Below are positions 34,621 to 43,705 of a stretch of 64,000 nt of DNA, piece by piece; position 1 is the stretch's first letter, and every line of letters starts with the position of its first letter. The position numbers and the translations under genes are program-made. The DNA lies in NCBI GenBank assembly GCA_963826515.1, contig CAWGXI010000009.1:1-64000 (forward strand). Direction: 5' to 3'. The notes under the pieces were generated by a model, which ran no database searches, was not told the origin of the DNA, and saw nothing but the letters and a program-made list of their open reading frames with translations. This stretch comes from DATFVJ01 sp963826515 (GTDB lineage Bacteria; Actinomycetota; Actinomycetes; Streptosporangiales; Streptosporangiaceae).

Positions 34621-36468
34621 GTGCCCACAGCAGTGCAGTTGCCATCTCCGGCCGACAGCCCCCGGCTGGCCCAGGCCAGGGAGCGGTTCCTTACCGCCGA
34701 GCCGGTCGCGCGGGACGTAGTGCGCGATTCGATTCTCGCGTCGTGGTGGCGTTCCAGGCAGTGGAACGTTGCGGCCGACCGTGTTGAGCTGTCGTATGTT
34801 CGCGACCCGGACCTCGACACGCCGCTAACTCGCAGCGCCCTGCCTGTGCTGAGGAACCTGCACGCGAACCTGCAGGGCCAGCCCATCAGCGTCATTCTCA
34901 CCGACGCAGCGGGTGTGGTGCTGAGCCGGCTCACCGCCGACCACGATCTCGAGCGGCACCTCGATGGTGTGCAGCTCGCTCCCGGCTTCAGCTACGCCGA
35001 GGAATATGTCGGTACCAACGGAATCGGCACGGCGCTCGAGGGCGGCCAGCCGGCGCACGTATTCGGCCACGAGCACTACGCGGAAGACCTCGAGGACCTT
35101 GCCTGCGCCGGGGTGCCGATCCACGACCCGATGTCCGGCAAGACGGTTGGCGCGGTGGACCTGACCTGCTGGCGCACGGACGCCGACGCACTGCTCGTCG
35201 CGCTGGCCAAGACCACCGCCGACCAGATCAAGCAGGCGCTGCTCACCGACAGCAACGCACAGGAGTATCAGCTGTTGCAGGAGTATCTGCGGGCATGCCG
35301 CCACGTCAGCGGAATCGTGATGGCGCTCAGCAACGATCTAGTAATGATGAATGATTCCGCCAGGCAGGTGCTCGATCCGGCCGACCAGTCCATCTTGCTC
35401 GGCCACGCAGCCGAGGTACTTGCCGGCCGCCACGTAGGCCCGGTGGCTGTCGAACTGCCCACCGGCATCACGGCGCGGCTCTACTGCAAGCCCGTTCTCG
35501 GCAAGGGACAGTTCATTGGTGGAGTCGTCCATGCGAAGCTGATCGAGGCGGCAAGCCGGCCGGCCGCCGACGGCGGCCAGAAAGCCGCGATCAGGGCGCC
35601 TATGTTCCTTCCTGGCGTGGTGGGCGACGGGCCGCTGTGGCTGCGCGGGTGCCGTCAGGTGGAGGCTGTCTACGACTCGGCAGAATGGCTGGCGCTCGAG
35701 GGCGAACCCGGCGTCGGGAAGCTCGCCGTGGTCCAGGCGGTGCACCAGCGCAGGAATCCGGCCGGACGTTTCCGCGTCCTCGACGCTGCGGAGAAGCCAG
35801 GCCAGGACTGGGTCCAGCGGACGCGTCGTGAGCTCCTCGACAGCCGCGGCACCTTGGTCATCCGGCACGTGGATGCGCTGGGCGCCAAGCAGTTGCACGG
35901 CCTTTCCAGCGCCCTGCAGGAGGCACGTGCTGCGGGACAGGAACGCGCGCTGTGGGTTGCGGTCACTCTTGACCGCAGACGTGCGAACGGCGACCCGACC
36001 AAGTTGCTGCGGTACTTCCCGAGCACGGTGGAGCTGCCACCGCTCCGCCACCACATCGAGGACCTGACCGACCTTGTGCCATTCTTCCTGGCAAAACTTA
36101 ATCAGCCCGGCCGGCTGGTCTGCTCGCCGGAGGCGATGCAGCTTCTCCTGAGGTCGAGCTGGCCAGGCAACACCCAGCAGCTCTGGCAGGTGATGAAGCA
36201 GGTCGTCCAGCATCGCCGTACCGGATCGATCCAGCCCAAGGACCTGCCACCGGAATGCTGGACGGTGAGCCGCAGGCTGCTCAGCCCGCTGGAGTCAATA
36301 GAGCGCGACGCCATCGTGCAGGGCCTGCTTGATTACGAGGGCAACAAGATGAGGGCGGCAGAATCGCTTGGGATGTCCCGTGCGACGATCTACCGCAAGA
36401 TCCGAGAGTACGGGATCGTAACCCCGACCGGCTGGCCGTCCGCGCGCCGCCGCGCCGACTTAGCCTGA
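34621..36468 (+). CDS. mimR: AcoR-like transcriptional activator of the monooxygenase operon
   Basis: GTG after GGGGGAGG; 615 residues. Residues ~30-200 form the N-terminal sensory part with a GAF-like domain (GVVLSRLTADHDLERHLDGVQLAPGFSYAEEYVGTNGIGTALEGGQPAHVFGHEHY is the AcoR-family hallmark). The centre is an AAA+ domain with a degenerate P-loop (GEPGVGKLAV) and no GAFTGA loop, so classical sigma-54 contact is not expected; actinobacteria of this type generally lack sigma-54. The C-terminus is a Fis-type helix-turn-helix (NKMRAAESLGMSRATIYRKIREYGI). Its divergent position beside the mim genes matches the known MimR arrangement. Confidence 0.88.
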   Translation: MPTAVQLPSPADSPRLAQARERFLTAEPVARDVVRDSILASWWRSRQWNVAADRVELSYVRDPDLDTPLTRSALPVLRNLHANLQGQPISVILTDAAGVVLSRLTADHDLERHLDGVQLAPGFSYAEEYVGTNGIGTALEGGQPAHVFGHEHYAEDLEDLACAGVPIHDPMSGKTVGAVDLTCWRTDADALLVALAKTTADQIKQALLTDSNAQEYQLLQEYLRACRHVSGIVMALSNDLVMMNDSARQVLDPADQSILLGHAAEVLAGRHVGPVAVELPTGITARLYCKPVLGKGQFIGGVVHAKLIEAASRPAADGGQKAAIRAPMFLPGVVGDGPLWLRGCRQVEAVYDSAEWLALEGEPGVGKLAVVQAVHQRRNPAGRFRVLDAAEKPGQDWVQRTRRELLDSRGTLVIRHVDALGAKQLHGLSSALQEARAAGQERALWVAVTLDRRRANGDPTKLLRYFPSTVELPPLRHHIEDLTDLVPFFLAKLNQPGRLVCSPEAMQLLLRSSWPGNTQQLWQVMKQVVQHRRTGSIQPKDLPPECWTVSRRLLSPLESIERDAIVQGLLDYEGNKMRAAESLGMSRATIYRKIREYGIVTPTGWPSARRRADLA

Positions 36469-36549
36469 TCAGGCGTCACCGAGGTCGCTGACGACAGGAT
36501 TGATCCTGAACGGCTGCGCGCCGTGACGCCCGTGTGTGTGCGGGCGGCC

Positions 36550-36682
36550 GGTCCCGCTCACCATGGTGCAACTCGCCATGATGCAACTCGCCATGATGCA
36601 AAGAGCCTGTTTGACAACCGTGCCCTGCTGCGCGGCGCCCTGGATCACCGCTCGCGTCGCGCGAGGGCTCGCAAACAGGCTC
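36550..36682. repeat. short direct repeats and an 11-bp inverted repeat
   Basis: CAACTCGCCATGATG occurs twice in tandem near 36567-36597 (with a third partial copy). Then GAGCCTGTTTG (36603-36613) pairs with CAAACAGGCTC (36672-36682) across 58 bases. The structure sits just upstream of the winged-helix gene at 36702 and may be a leader structure or IS end remnants. Confidence 0.5.
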
Positions 36683-36701
36683 CTCGTGGCACGATCGGCC
36701 T

Positions 36702-37808
36702 ATGAGTTGCGCAGCAGCAAGGTCGCCAGCCGAGCTGATGGTGCATGCCGAGCGGTTCGCGGCACAGTTGCTTTGCGGGCCGCCCGCGCGCAGTGTGCTG
36801 GATGTCGCCGACCGGCTGCTCGCCATCCAGGCGCAGGACCCCCGCGGCGCGCGGCTGGCGGTCAGGGCGCGGTCGGCCGGGCTGCGCGCGGCAGACCTCG
36901 ATCACGGCCTGACCGCCGAGCGTTCGCTGGTGGTTACCTGGCTGAATCGCGGCACGCTGCATCTGGTCCGCACCGAGGACTACTGGTGGCTGCACGGACT
37001 GATGGCACCGCCGGTGTTCACCGGCAACGCCCGCCGCCTGGCACAGGAGGGTGTGCCGCCCGATTCCGCTGACCGGGCCGTCGCGGTGATCGAACGTTCG
37101 CTGGCCGCGGACGGGCCGCTAACCCGCGGGCAACTCACTGAACGCATCGCCGCGGCCGGGGTACGGACAGCAGGTCAGGCTATCGTGCACATTCTCGGGC
37201 TGGCCTCGCTGCGCGGCAGCACGGTCCGCGGACCTGTCACAGGTGGCCGAGCCAGTCCCGAACAGGCCTACGTGCTGGTCAGGGACTGGCTGGGGCCGCC
37301 ACCTGCGCCGGTAGATCGCGACACCGCCCTGGCCAGGCTCGCCCGCCGTTACCTTGCCGGGCATGGCCCTGCGACGGACCGCGATCTCGCCAAGTGGTCG
37401 GGCTTGCCGCTTCGCGACGCACGGCGCGGGTTCGCCGAGATCGCGGCCGAACTTGACCAAGCCGACGGCCCGCCCCGGCTGGCCAGCCCAACCCGCCGGG
37501 GCGGCCCAAGCGGCCGGGACTGTGCCGAGCAGGCCGTGCTGCCACCGCCTCGCCTGCTTGGCGCGTTCGACCCGCTGCTGCTTGGCTGGGCCTCGCGCGA
37601 GCCATACGTGGGTGCCCATCAAGGGATCGTGACGGTGAACGGGCTATTCCGCCCGTTCGCGCTCATCCGCGGCTGCGCGGCCGCGACCTGGACCATCGCG
37701 CAGGGCGAGGTCAGGCTCAATCCCTTCACCTCGCTGACCGGCGCCGACGAGGCGGCGCTCGACCGCGAGGCTGCCGACGTCAAACGCTTTCTCGGCATCG
37801 CAGGATGA
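36702..37808 (+). CDS. winged helix DNA-binding domain protein (HTH_42/DUF1006)
   Basis: 368 residues. VLDVADRLLAIQAQDPRGARLAVRAR ... VVTWLNRGTLHLVRTEDYWWLHGLM ... YLAGHGPATDRDLAKWSGLPLRDARRG ... LLGAFDPLLLGWASREPYVG ... GLFRPFALIRGCAAATW match the actinobacterial winged-helix family related to YcaQ/AlkX DNA glycosylases. Members bind DNA, some remove alkylated or cross-linked bases; the exact role here is unknown. The QxQ glycosylase motif is represented by IQAQD. Confidence 0.8.
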   Translation: MSCAAARSPAELMVHAERFAAQLLCGPPARSVLDVADRLLAIQAQDPRGARLAVRARSAGLRAADLDHGLTAERSLVVTWLNRGTLHLVRTEDYWWLHGLMAPPVFTGNARRLAQEGVPPDSADRAVAVIERSLAADGPLTRGQLTERIAAAGVRTAGQAIVHILGLASLRGSTVRGPVTGGRASPEQAYVLVRDWLGPPPAPVDRDTALARLARRYLAGHGPATDRDLAKWSGLPLRDARRGFAEIAAELDQADGPPRLASPTRRGGPSGRDCAEQAVLPPPRLLGAFDPLLLGWASREPYVGAHQGIVTVNGLFRPFALIRGCAAATWTIAQGEVRLNPFTSLTGADEAALDREAADVKRFLGIAG

Positions 37809-37831
37809 GGAACGGTCAGGTAGGGGCATGT

Positions 37832-37897
37832 TTCGTGGATCTTCGGCGGCGCGGATCGGCGCCGCCCGCATCCACCAAGATCCCGAAACACGCCCTA
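37832..37897. repeat. 66-bp palindromic repeat element
   Basis: GTTTCGTGGATCTT at the left faces AAGATCCCGAAAC at the right, with a perfect inner stem GGCGGCGC/GCGCCGCC around GGATCG. Its right half (CCGCCCGCATCCACCAAGATC) recurs at 51716 and, less well, at 38222, so it belongs to a dispersed family. Confidence 0.7.
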
Positions 37898-38185
37898 ACG
37901 GACGATGCAGGCGGCGACGGCTTGCTCGAGCAGTGGTCGCGCCTGCGCCCACTGCGTGATGGGCGCGGCACCCACGACGACGCTCGCACCGGTGCGCCCC
38001 CGCGCCAGGCACGCGATCTCCTCGTAGTGGTGAGCGCCGATCCGGGTGACGTAGTCGCCGATGACACACGATCCGGTACCGCCGCGGAACCTGACTCCCT
38101 GAGCGGCGGAAACCTCCGCAGTGCGGCTCGCTAGGGCGTCCCGCAGATCTTTGGCCGCCGATTGTTCCACTCTCGGCTCCTCGAG
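37895..38185 (-). pseudogene. C-terminal fragment of an unknown actinobacterial protein
   Basis: RVEQSAAKDLRDALASRTAEVSAAQGVRFRGGTGSCVIGDYVTRIGAHHYEEIACLARGRTGASVVVGAAPITQWAQARPLLEQAVAACIVR reads like real protein (helical start, one or two Cys, conserved-looking Gly motifs). The upstream part merges into a dispersed repeat and has no start. Family is not named. Probably a truncated exported protein. Confidence 0.45.
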
Positions 38186-38246
38186 AACAAGCAGGGCCTT
38201 GCCGGATCGCCGCCTGGAGCACCGCCACCATCCACCGAGATCTACG
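38171..38246. repeat. dispersed repeat, copy with 51672-51740
   Basis: TCGCCGCCTGG-A-G-CACCGCC...CATCCACCGAGATCTACG (38207-38246) matches 51701-51740 at 37 of 40 positions, and shorter shared words extend upstream (CTCGGCTCCTC, CCTTGCCG). Confidence 0.75.
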
Positions 38247-38539
38247 GGCTTCGTGCGGCCGGGGCGAGGCGGATAACGCGAGTTACAGGATCCCCCCCGC
38301 ATCGTGACCTGAGAGCAGCCTCGTCGCGCGGCCTGCGCCCGCGTCGCCGCTGGTCTGAGCGGGCCCTGGCCGTCCAGCGGTCGCTCACCCTGTCTACTGT
38401 GTTCACGCCCCGCCCCGGGCTGATCACAGTCAAGCGCGGATTAGCGCGCACAGCCATCCCCGAACTCCGGGGTGCGCACCGCAGGAACCGCGGCCCTAGA
38501 ATTTGCGATACGAGGCAAGCGGCACAGGTGAGGAAGGCG

Positions 38540-39373
38540 ATGGCGCTGGATCCGGCAGCGGCGGCGCACGTCACCACGCCGACCGGGGACGTGGTAGGGA
38601 TCCCGTCAGGGTGCCGTTTGGTATTCGGGCGGGGACCGGACGCGGATCTGCTGATTCCTGCTGGCCGCGGCCTTTCCCGCCGGGCCGGCTTGATCGCGGC
38701 GGTGAGTGGTGGCGCCTGGGTGGCCAACATCAGCCGCACCCACGCGCTTTACACGGAAAGCGATGGGAACCGCACGCGGCTGCCCAGGATGGAGGAAGGT
38801 GTGGAGCCGTCAGGCGGATGGTTCGTGCGGGCCGGAATCACTTTGGTGGGATCGCGCGCGATGCTGGACGATGGCCAGTTCCTTCGCGTGGTGGTCGCCA
38901 GCGCCTCCGGCGGCGTGACGGATTTCGGCTTGGACGCGCCTTCGGTCCGTCCGGATAGTGACTCGACCCTGCTCCCGCTGCACCTGGACCCGAAGACCAA
39001 GCTTTTTCTCGTCGCGCTGATGTGGTGCAGGCCATGGCTGATCGACCCCACGCGCACGACGCCGCTGCCGAGGACACCGGAGATCGCCCGCGCCGCGCTC
39101 GAGGTGACAGGCGCGTGGTACGAACTCGACCGTTTCGACAACGATCCGGCCTTCCGTGACAGGCTCGCTGCCCGGGTGGGCGAGCACGTCAAGGTATTAC
39201 GCCGAAAGATCACCGACCGCGGGCTTGTCCGCTCGGACATCCGGCTGTCCGACGAGGTGGTGGTGGAAGTGCTCATCGAGCACGGGGTCATCAGCTCCGC
39301 CGACCTGGCGCGCCTCAGCGATCCGGCATGGTGCTCCCGGCAGGAAGACCTCTGGTGGACTCGCCGGCCATGA
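38540..39373 (+). CDS. FHA-like domain protein
   Basis: ATG at 38540 directly after AGGAAGGCG; 277 residues. Residues 20-125 look like a forkhead-associated domain (GCRLVFGRGPDADLLIPAGRGLSRRAGLI...WVANISRTHALYTES), the fold that reads phosphothreonine. The Ser-x-x-His of classical FHA is replaced by SRRAG, so binding is uncertain. The C-terminal half (LDPKTKLFLVALMWCRPWLIDPTRTTPLPRTPEIARALEVTG...VKVLRRKITDRGL) is winged-helix-like. It faces a Ser/Thr kinase gene ending 46 bp away, a pairing that suggests a signalling link. Confidence 0.65.
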   Translation: MALDPAAAAHVTTPTGDVVGIPSGCRLVFGRGPDADLLIPAGRGLSRRAGLIAAVSGGAWVANISRTHALYTESDGNRTRLPRMEEGVEPSGGWFVRAGITLVGSRAMLDDGQFLRVVVASASGGVTDFGLDAPSVRPDSDSTLLPLHLDPKTKLFLVALMWCRPWLIDPTRTTPLPRTPEIARAALEVTGAWYELDRFDNDPAFRDRLAARVGEHVKVLRRKITDRGLVRSDIRLSDEVVVEVLIEHGVISSADLARLSDPAWCSRQEDLWWTRRP

Positions 39374-39418
39374 TCAGGTCCGGTGCGCCCCCGCCGCTTG
39401 CGGTCACTCCTGTGCGGG

Positions 39419-40978
39419 TCACTGGTGGTCGACTGTGAACGAGACCCTGGCCGCCTCGCCCCCTGGTGCGGTCACCACGACCGTGTAGCTACCACGTGGC
39501 ATCCTTCCGGAGAAGAATTCGTGCCCTTGGTTGATCGTGTAGCTGAACGTTCCGGCCGAATCGACGGTAGGCATGTACGGCGACGCGCGCCCGCCCAGCC
39601 GTACCGTGATCCGCTGGCCCGACGGCCACCCGCCGCCATGCACGACGAAACCGGTGTATCCGTCGCCACTGCCTTGGTTCAGCGTGATCAGCTCATTTCC
39701 ACGCTGTCCGCCGGGGCCGGGTAGCGTGGTTCCAGCTACCGACGGTGGCGGAATCGGTGGCGCCGGCGGTGGCGGGAGCGGGCGCTGCGTCGTGTGGGTC
39801 CCGCCGCTGTTGATCGACTCGTCAAGCAGGCTGGCCCCGACCACCAGGGCGGCCACCGCGGCCGCCGCGGCGACCACAGTCGCGATCCTGCTGCCCCGCC
39901 GGGCGCCTGGCCCTCGCCGGGGCGAATCTGGCCTGCCGGGCTGCGGCGCCTTGGCAGCGCGGCGCCGCCCAAGTTTGCGGCGTTTAGCGAGATGGCCTGG
40001 CCCGCGCAGGGACAGAACGGATCCGATGGTGGACTCATCCTCGGTTTCACCCGCAGCCCGAGGCGAGCCGCCAGGGCCATGCCGGTAGTCCTCCATCAGG
40101 CCGAGGGCCGCATCAGGCAGTGCAGCGCCGAACCCCTGCCCGGCCCCAGCATCCATGTACGGTGCGAGCTGCCCTAGCAGCGACGCGGAGGTCGGGCGCT
40201 TGACCGGGTCCCTGTCCAGGCAGCCGGTCACGATGTCGGCCAGTTCTTTCGGCAGGCCGCTGAGGTCGGGTGGCTCGGTCGCGAGCCGCACCAGGATGTC
40301 CATTGCTGTCTGGCCCCGGTACGGGGGGTGCCCACTCGCGGCGAACAGTAGCGTCGAGCCGAGCGAGAACACGTCGCTCGCCGTTGTCGCCTGCCGGGTA
40401 TCTCGCGCCTGCTCGGGCGCCATGTAGGCGGGCGTGCCCACAGACCCGTGGGTGGAGGTGAGGTGGATGCGTTCCGCTGCCCGCGCCACCCCGAAGTCGA
40501 TAACCCTGGGCCCGTCGGGCGACACGAGCACATTCGAGGGTTTCAGGTCCCTGTGCACGAGCCCAGCGCCGTGGATCGACTCGAGCGCCTCGGCGCATCC
40601 TGCCGCTAGCCAGCGGATGGTCGGCACGGGCAGCGGGCCACAGGCCCGCACCAGGCGATCTAAGGAGGGCGCGGGCACGTAGGCGGTGGCAAGCCAGGGC
40701 ACGTCGGCGTCCGGGTCGGCGGCGACCACGGCCGCCGTGAAAACCCCGCTGACCCGGCGTGCCGCGGCAACCTCGTGGGCGAAGCGGGCGCGGAAATCGT
40801 CTTCTTCCGCGAATTCAATCCTGATCGTCTTGACCGCGACGAGGCGCCCCGCGGCCGATCTACCCAGGTAAACCCGGCCCATGGCGCCGGCTCCGAGCCG
40901 GCCAAGCAGCACGTACGAGCCGATACGTTCCGGATCAAGTCGGCGCAACGGCTCGAAGAGCGCGTGCTGCGGCTCCAT
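39419..40978 (-). CDS. transmembrane PknB-type serine/threonine kinase
   Basis: ATG after AGAGGAGA; 519 residues. Kinase domain 20-275: glycine loop GRLGAGAMGRVYLG, Lys50, HRDLKPSN (Asp144), DFG 161-163, GTPAYMAPEQ. A basic juxtamembrane stretch leads to one membrane helix at 364-385, then a Pro-rich linker and an extracellular beta-type domain of ~100 residues (NELITLNQGSGDGYTGFVVHGGGWPSGQRITVRLGG...SYTVVVTAPG) that resembles Ig-like sensor modules rather than PASTA repeats. Signal: unknown. Confidence 0.92.
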   Translation of the reverse strand: MEPQHALFEPLRRLDPERIGSYVLLGRLGAGAMGRVYLGRSAAGRLVAVKTIRIEFAEEDDFRARFAHEVAAARRVSGVFTAAVVAADPDADVPWLATAYVPAPSLDRLVRACGPLPVPTIRWLAAGCAEALESIHGAGLVHRDLKPSNVLVSPDGPRVIDFGVARAAERIHLTSTHGSVGTPAYMAPEQARDTRQATTASDVFSLGSTLLFAASGHPPYRGQTAMDILVRLATEPPDLSGLPKELADIVTGCLDRDPVKRPTSASLLGQLAPYMDAGAGQGFGAALPDAALGLMEDYRHGPGGSPRAAGETEDESTIGSVLSLRGPGHLAKRRKLGRRRAAKAPQPGRPDSPRRGPGARRGSRIATVVAAAAAVAALVVGASLLDESINSGGTHTTQRPLPPPPAPPIPPPSVAGTTLPGPGGQRGNELITLNQGSGDGYTGFVVHGGGWPSGQRITVRLGGRASPYMPTVDSAGTFSYTINQGHEFFSGRMPRGSYTVVVTAPGGEAARVSFTVDHQ

Positions 40979-41252
40979 TCAGTCTCCTCTGGCTCACCCG
41001 GCTCCATCATCATGCCGATTCCCGCCAGCACATGGGTACTTGGATCATGTCGACAAGGGTCCGGCGATGGGTGACTATGGCCTAAGGGTTAGGCGCCCGA
41101 GTCGTCGTGGTTTATGGTACCGACATCTCAGCAGTATGCCGCGGCTGCGCGCGCAACCACCGGATCCATCGGGATACCGCCAACAATGGCCTTTTTCGCG
41201 CGCCTTATACCTATGATGCTTCGGGATGTGGCTGCGCCGTTCAGGCTCCTCA

Positions 41253-41581
41253 TCAGTCCCTGCTCAGCAGCGGGCCCAGCGGACCGAGGTCAAGGTTGAG
41301 GTCATCAAGGGCGAGCCCGAAGTGGTCGCAAAGCTCGTTCATCCGGGCGTCCAGTGCCATGAGCGTTGCCCCGACCTTTTCCACCTGGTCAGCGGTGAGA
41401 TCGCCCTGATCTACGCGGCGGATGGCCTGGCGTTCCATCAGTTGACGCAACAGTTCGACCACGGTGAGGACGAGGGCGACCAGGCTTCGCTCGCTGACTC
41501 GGGATCGATGGCCAGATTCCTGCCGAGCCCGGGCAGTGCCGGTGCCCCGGTCGCGCCGCTCGGTTCGCGGTCGGTGTTCAT
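41253..41581 (-). pseudogene. gvpK: gas vesicle protein GvpK, frameshifted
   Basis: LVALVLTVVELLRQLMERQAIRRVDQGDLTADQVEKVGATLMALDARMNELCDHFGLALDDLNLDLGPLGPLL is the GvpK signature. Its natural N-terminus (MNTDREPSGATGAPALPGLGRNLAIDPESA) lies upstream in the neighbouring frame; one missing base in GCGAGCGAAG (near 41490) separates them. Just before the ATG, in yet another frame, QATLAERAAGNARHE looks like the tail of a GvpJ/GvpS-type protein overlapping the gvpK start. GvpK is an assembly factor for gas vesicles; no structural gvpA is present. Confidence 0.75.
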
Positions 41582-41688
41582 GTCGTGCGTTCCCAGCTGC
41601 CCGCTCGGCGAGCGTTGCCTGACTCGCATATGCCTGCGCGGATTGACACGACGAGCGCCCGGAGCGAGATACGGACCAGCAAGCCCGC

Positions 41689-41970
41689 TCACCATCGGCT
41701 CGCGGCCGCGGCGAATTCCTGGCTCCGGCCGGAATCGACGAGGTAGCCGCCGTTAAGCACCATCCAGCCGTCTTCGTTTCCGGTCAGCCGCGTGTCCTGG
41801 GGTGCGTGCCTGCGCGCGGCGACGGCGAGCCTGCTGAGGACGGCGTGGATCTCCTCCCTGCGAGCCGCGCCGCGCTGCCAGCTGTCGGCGCGTGCCGTCA
41901 GATTGGCACGGCGCCGCAACAGGTACACCGTTCCCGCGGTCGGGCCGCAGCCAGCCGATAATTTTTGGAT
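41689..41970 (-). pseudogene. GvpF/GvpL fragment
   Basis: VYLLRRRANLTARADSWQRGAARREEIHAVLSRLAVAARRHAPQDTRLTGNEDGWMVLNGGYLVDSGRSQEFAAA corresponds to the C-terminal domain of GvpF/GvpL gas vesicle proteins (MVLNGAYLVD is the key block), truncated before the usual TGPWPPYSF end and lacking the N-terminal domain. It sits directly upstream of gvpK in the same direction, as in actinomycete gvp clusters where gvpL and gvpS precede gvpK. Confidence 0.6.
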
Positions 41971-42162
41971 GTCCCAAATTGTTACTGGAGAGTCACGATT
42001 CGTCGAATATACGGTTAGATCCCCTACGGGGCATCGATGGTGGATCATCACAATGATCCACGGCGCGAATTTCGGACACAAGCGCGCGTTGCTTGAATCG
42101 CCTACGCAGCCGGCGGTTCCGCTTCGCGGCGGCTGTAATCAGGCCCGTAACGTGAAGAGGCG

Positions 42163-42837
42163 TCAGCTCGTCCGGACAGCGCGGGCGGTGGCGTCGATGT
42201 CGCCCGCCCGCGCCAGGCGCTCGGCGCGCTCCTTGATGCCGAGCAGCATCTTGCGCTCCATGATCAGGCTGCCCGGCTCCATGACAAGCAAGTTGAATGC
42301 GCGCCTGAACTGGGACGGGCCGGGGGCGGCGATGCGGTTCCTGCTGACGAGCCTGGTCACCTCACCGTACGGGTGGAGGCAGAACGCCCACACCCAGTTC
42401 TCGTCTTGGGACCGCACGACGAGCGCGCGATCAGGCTCGAGGATTTCCACCCGCATGCCCGGGCCCGTCGAACCCGCCGGCAGGACCTCGCCCGCCTTGA
42501 GATCCTGGAATTGCGGCAGGATCTGATCCGCGCTGTGCATGTCGAGGCCAAGCAGATTCTCAATCCAGTCGTAGGTATACGCGCCCGCGCGGCCACTGCC
42601 CATCTGCACTAGCCACGGCCAGATGGCGCCGGCGGGGGCCTCGATCGTGATGGCGCGTGTCGCAAGCAGGTCAGGCCGCGGCAAGAGGTCATCACCAGGC
42701 ATCGCCATGCCCGCCTCGGCGGCTGTCGCACCCCAGGTCAGGCACTGCCGCCGCCATAGCCTTGGGTAGGCCGCGACGGCCGCGCCGACGGCCAGGGCAG
42801 CGCCACCAGCAGCGATCCCTGCGATAGTTCTCTTCAT
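42163..42837 (-). CDS. SRPBCC/polyketide-cyclase-like membrane-anchored protein
   Basis: The ATG at 42837 gives MKRTIAGIAAGGAALAVGAAVAAYPRLW, an N-terminal membrane anchor; the longer frame upstream is unlikely. The body (TIEAPAGAIWPWLVQMGSGRAGAYTYDWIENLLGLDMHSADQILPQFQDLKAGEVLP...VEILEPDRALVVRS...WVWAFCLHP) matches helix-grip SRPBCC proteins common in actinobacteria. Such domains bind hydrophobic ligands; no specific function can be given. Confidence 0.75.
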   Translation of the reverse strand: MKRTIAGIAAGGAALAVGAAVAAYPRLWRRQCLTWGATAAEAGMAMPGDDLLPRPDLLATRAITIEAPAGAIWPWLVQMGSGRAGAYTYDWIENLLGLDMHSADQILPQFQDLKAGEVLPAGSTGPGMRVEILEPDRALVVRSQDENWVWAFCLHPYGEVTRLVSRNRIAAPGPSQFRRAFNLLVMEPGSLIMERKMLLGIKERAERLARAGDIDATARAVRTS

Positions 42838-43013
42838 CGCAATCCCATCCGAGGTTGGCGCCATCCGGGTGATCGCAGGCGCTCCCGGGGACACGGAGAG
42901 CGGCACCTGGCAGGCGCCCCGCCAGAAGTCTGGTGGGTGCCGCCTTGCGGAACGCTGTCCGCGACACCGGGCCCGAAGTCCGATACCTCGCACGAAGGCT
43001 GACCGGCGCGCGC

Positions 43014-43337
43014 CTACCCCATCTCGCGCTTCAGCCTGGCAAGCTCGTCCTCGACATCCTTGTTGAGCCGTGCCGAGGCCTGCTGGTGCTGCACCGCCTG
43101 GGCTCGCACATCGAGCTGACGCTGCGTGAGCGCTGCCTGGGTCTGCTCGGCCTCGATCTTCCTCGTCTTTTCTTCGCGCCCGGCCCGCAGCCGCCCGCGT
43201 GCCTTGAGTATCAGAGCGACGACGGCTCCGATAGCGATCGCCACAATGGCCAGGTACGCCAGGTGCAGGATGACGGAGATCATGCTGAAGACCACGATGA
43301 CGGCCACGCCAATCGCGAGCGCCTTAATCCAGCCCAT
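43014..43337 (-). CDS. small membrane protein with coiled-coil tail
   Basis: The ATG at 43337 follows GGGAGG; 107 residues. Two adjacent membrane helices (IKALAIGVAVIVVFSMISVILHLAYLAIVAIAIGAVVALIL), then a charged coiled coil (REEKTRKIEAEQTQAALTQRQLDVRAQAVQHQQASARLNKDVEDELARLKREMG). No family is named; such proteins often scaffold or stabilise envelope complexes. Confidence 0.7.
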   Translation of the reverse strand: MGWIKALAIGVAVIVVFSMISVILHLAYLAIVAIAIGAVVALILKARGRLRAGREEKTRKIEAEQTQAALTQRQLDVRAQAVQHQQASARLNKDVEDELARLKREMG

Positions 43338-43705
43338 CGGATACCTCCCAGCACACCGGACCGCACAGTCGGGCGGCTCGGCGTCGCTGCCCAAATGGTA
43401 ACAAGCCTCCGGCTGTGCGACGTCCGAAGAAAGCCGGCGGCTGTCGCCCCGGCTAGGCTAGCCCTTCAATCGATGGCTGCGGGCGATAGGTCTGCGGCGC
43501 GAGCCTCGGCCGTCAGCGTGGCCCTTGGTTTCCTGAGGATCTGTTAGTTTCCTGAGGATCTGCCCGGCTACCCGCCAGCATCCCTGTGGCTGCCCTACCC
43601 TCGCCATTGGAAGCGCGGTCGGCATCGGGCAGGCGCCCGGCCGCCAGGTGGCAAGTCGCGTCGCGGCCGTCAGGTGCCGCCGTTACGCAGGGACGAGTTT
43701 GAGGA
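43338..43705. other. gene-free stretch
   Basis: No gene seen. An 18-base unit (TTTCCTGAGGATCTGTTA) is partly repeated in tandem at about 43530-43562. The rest is a divergent promoter region for the coiled-coil and M50 genes. Confidence 0.4.
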
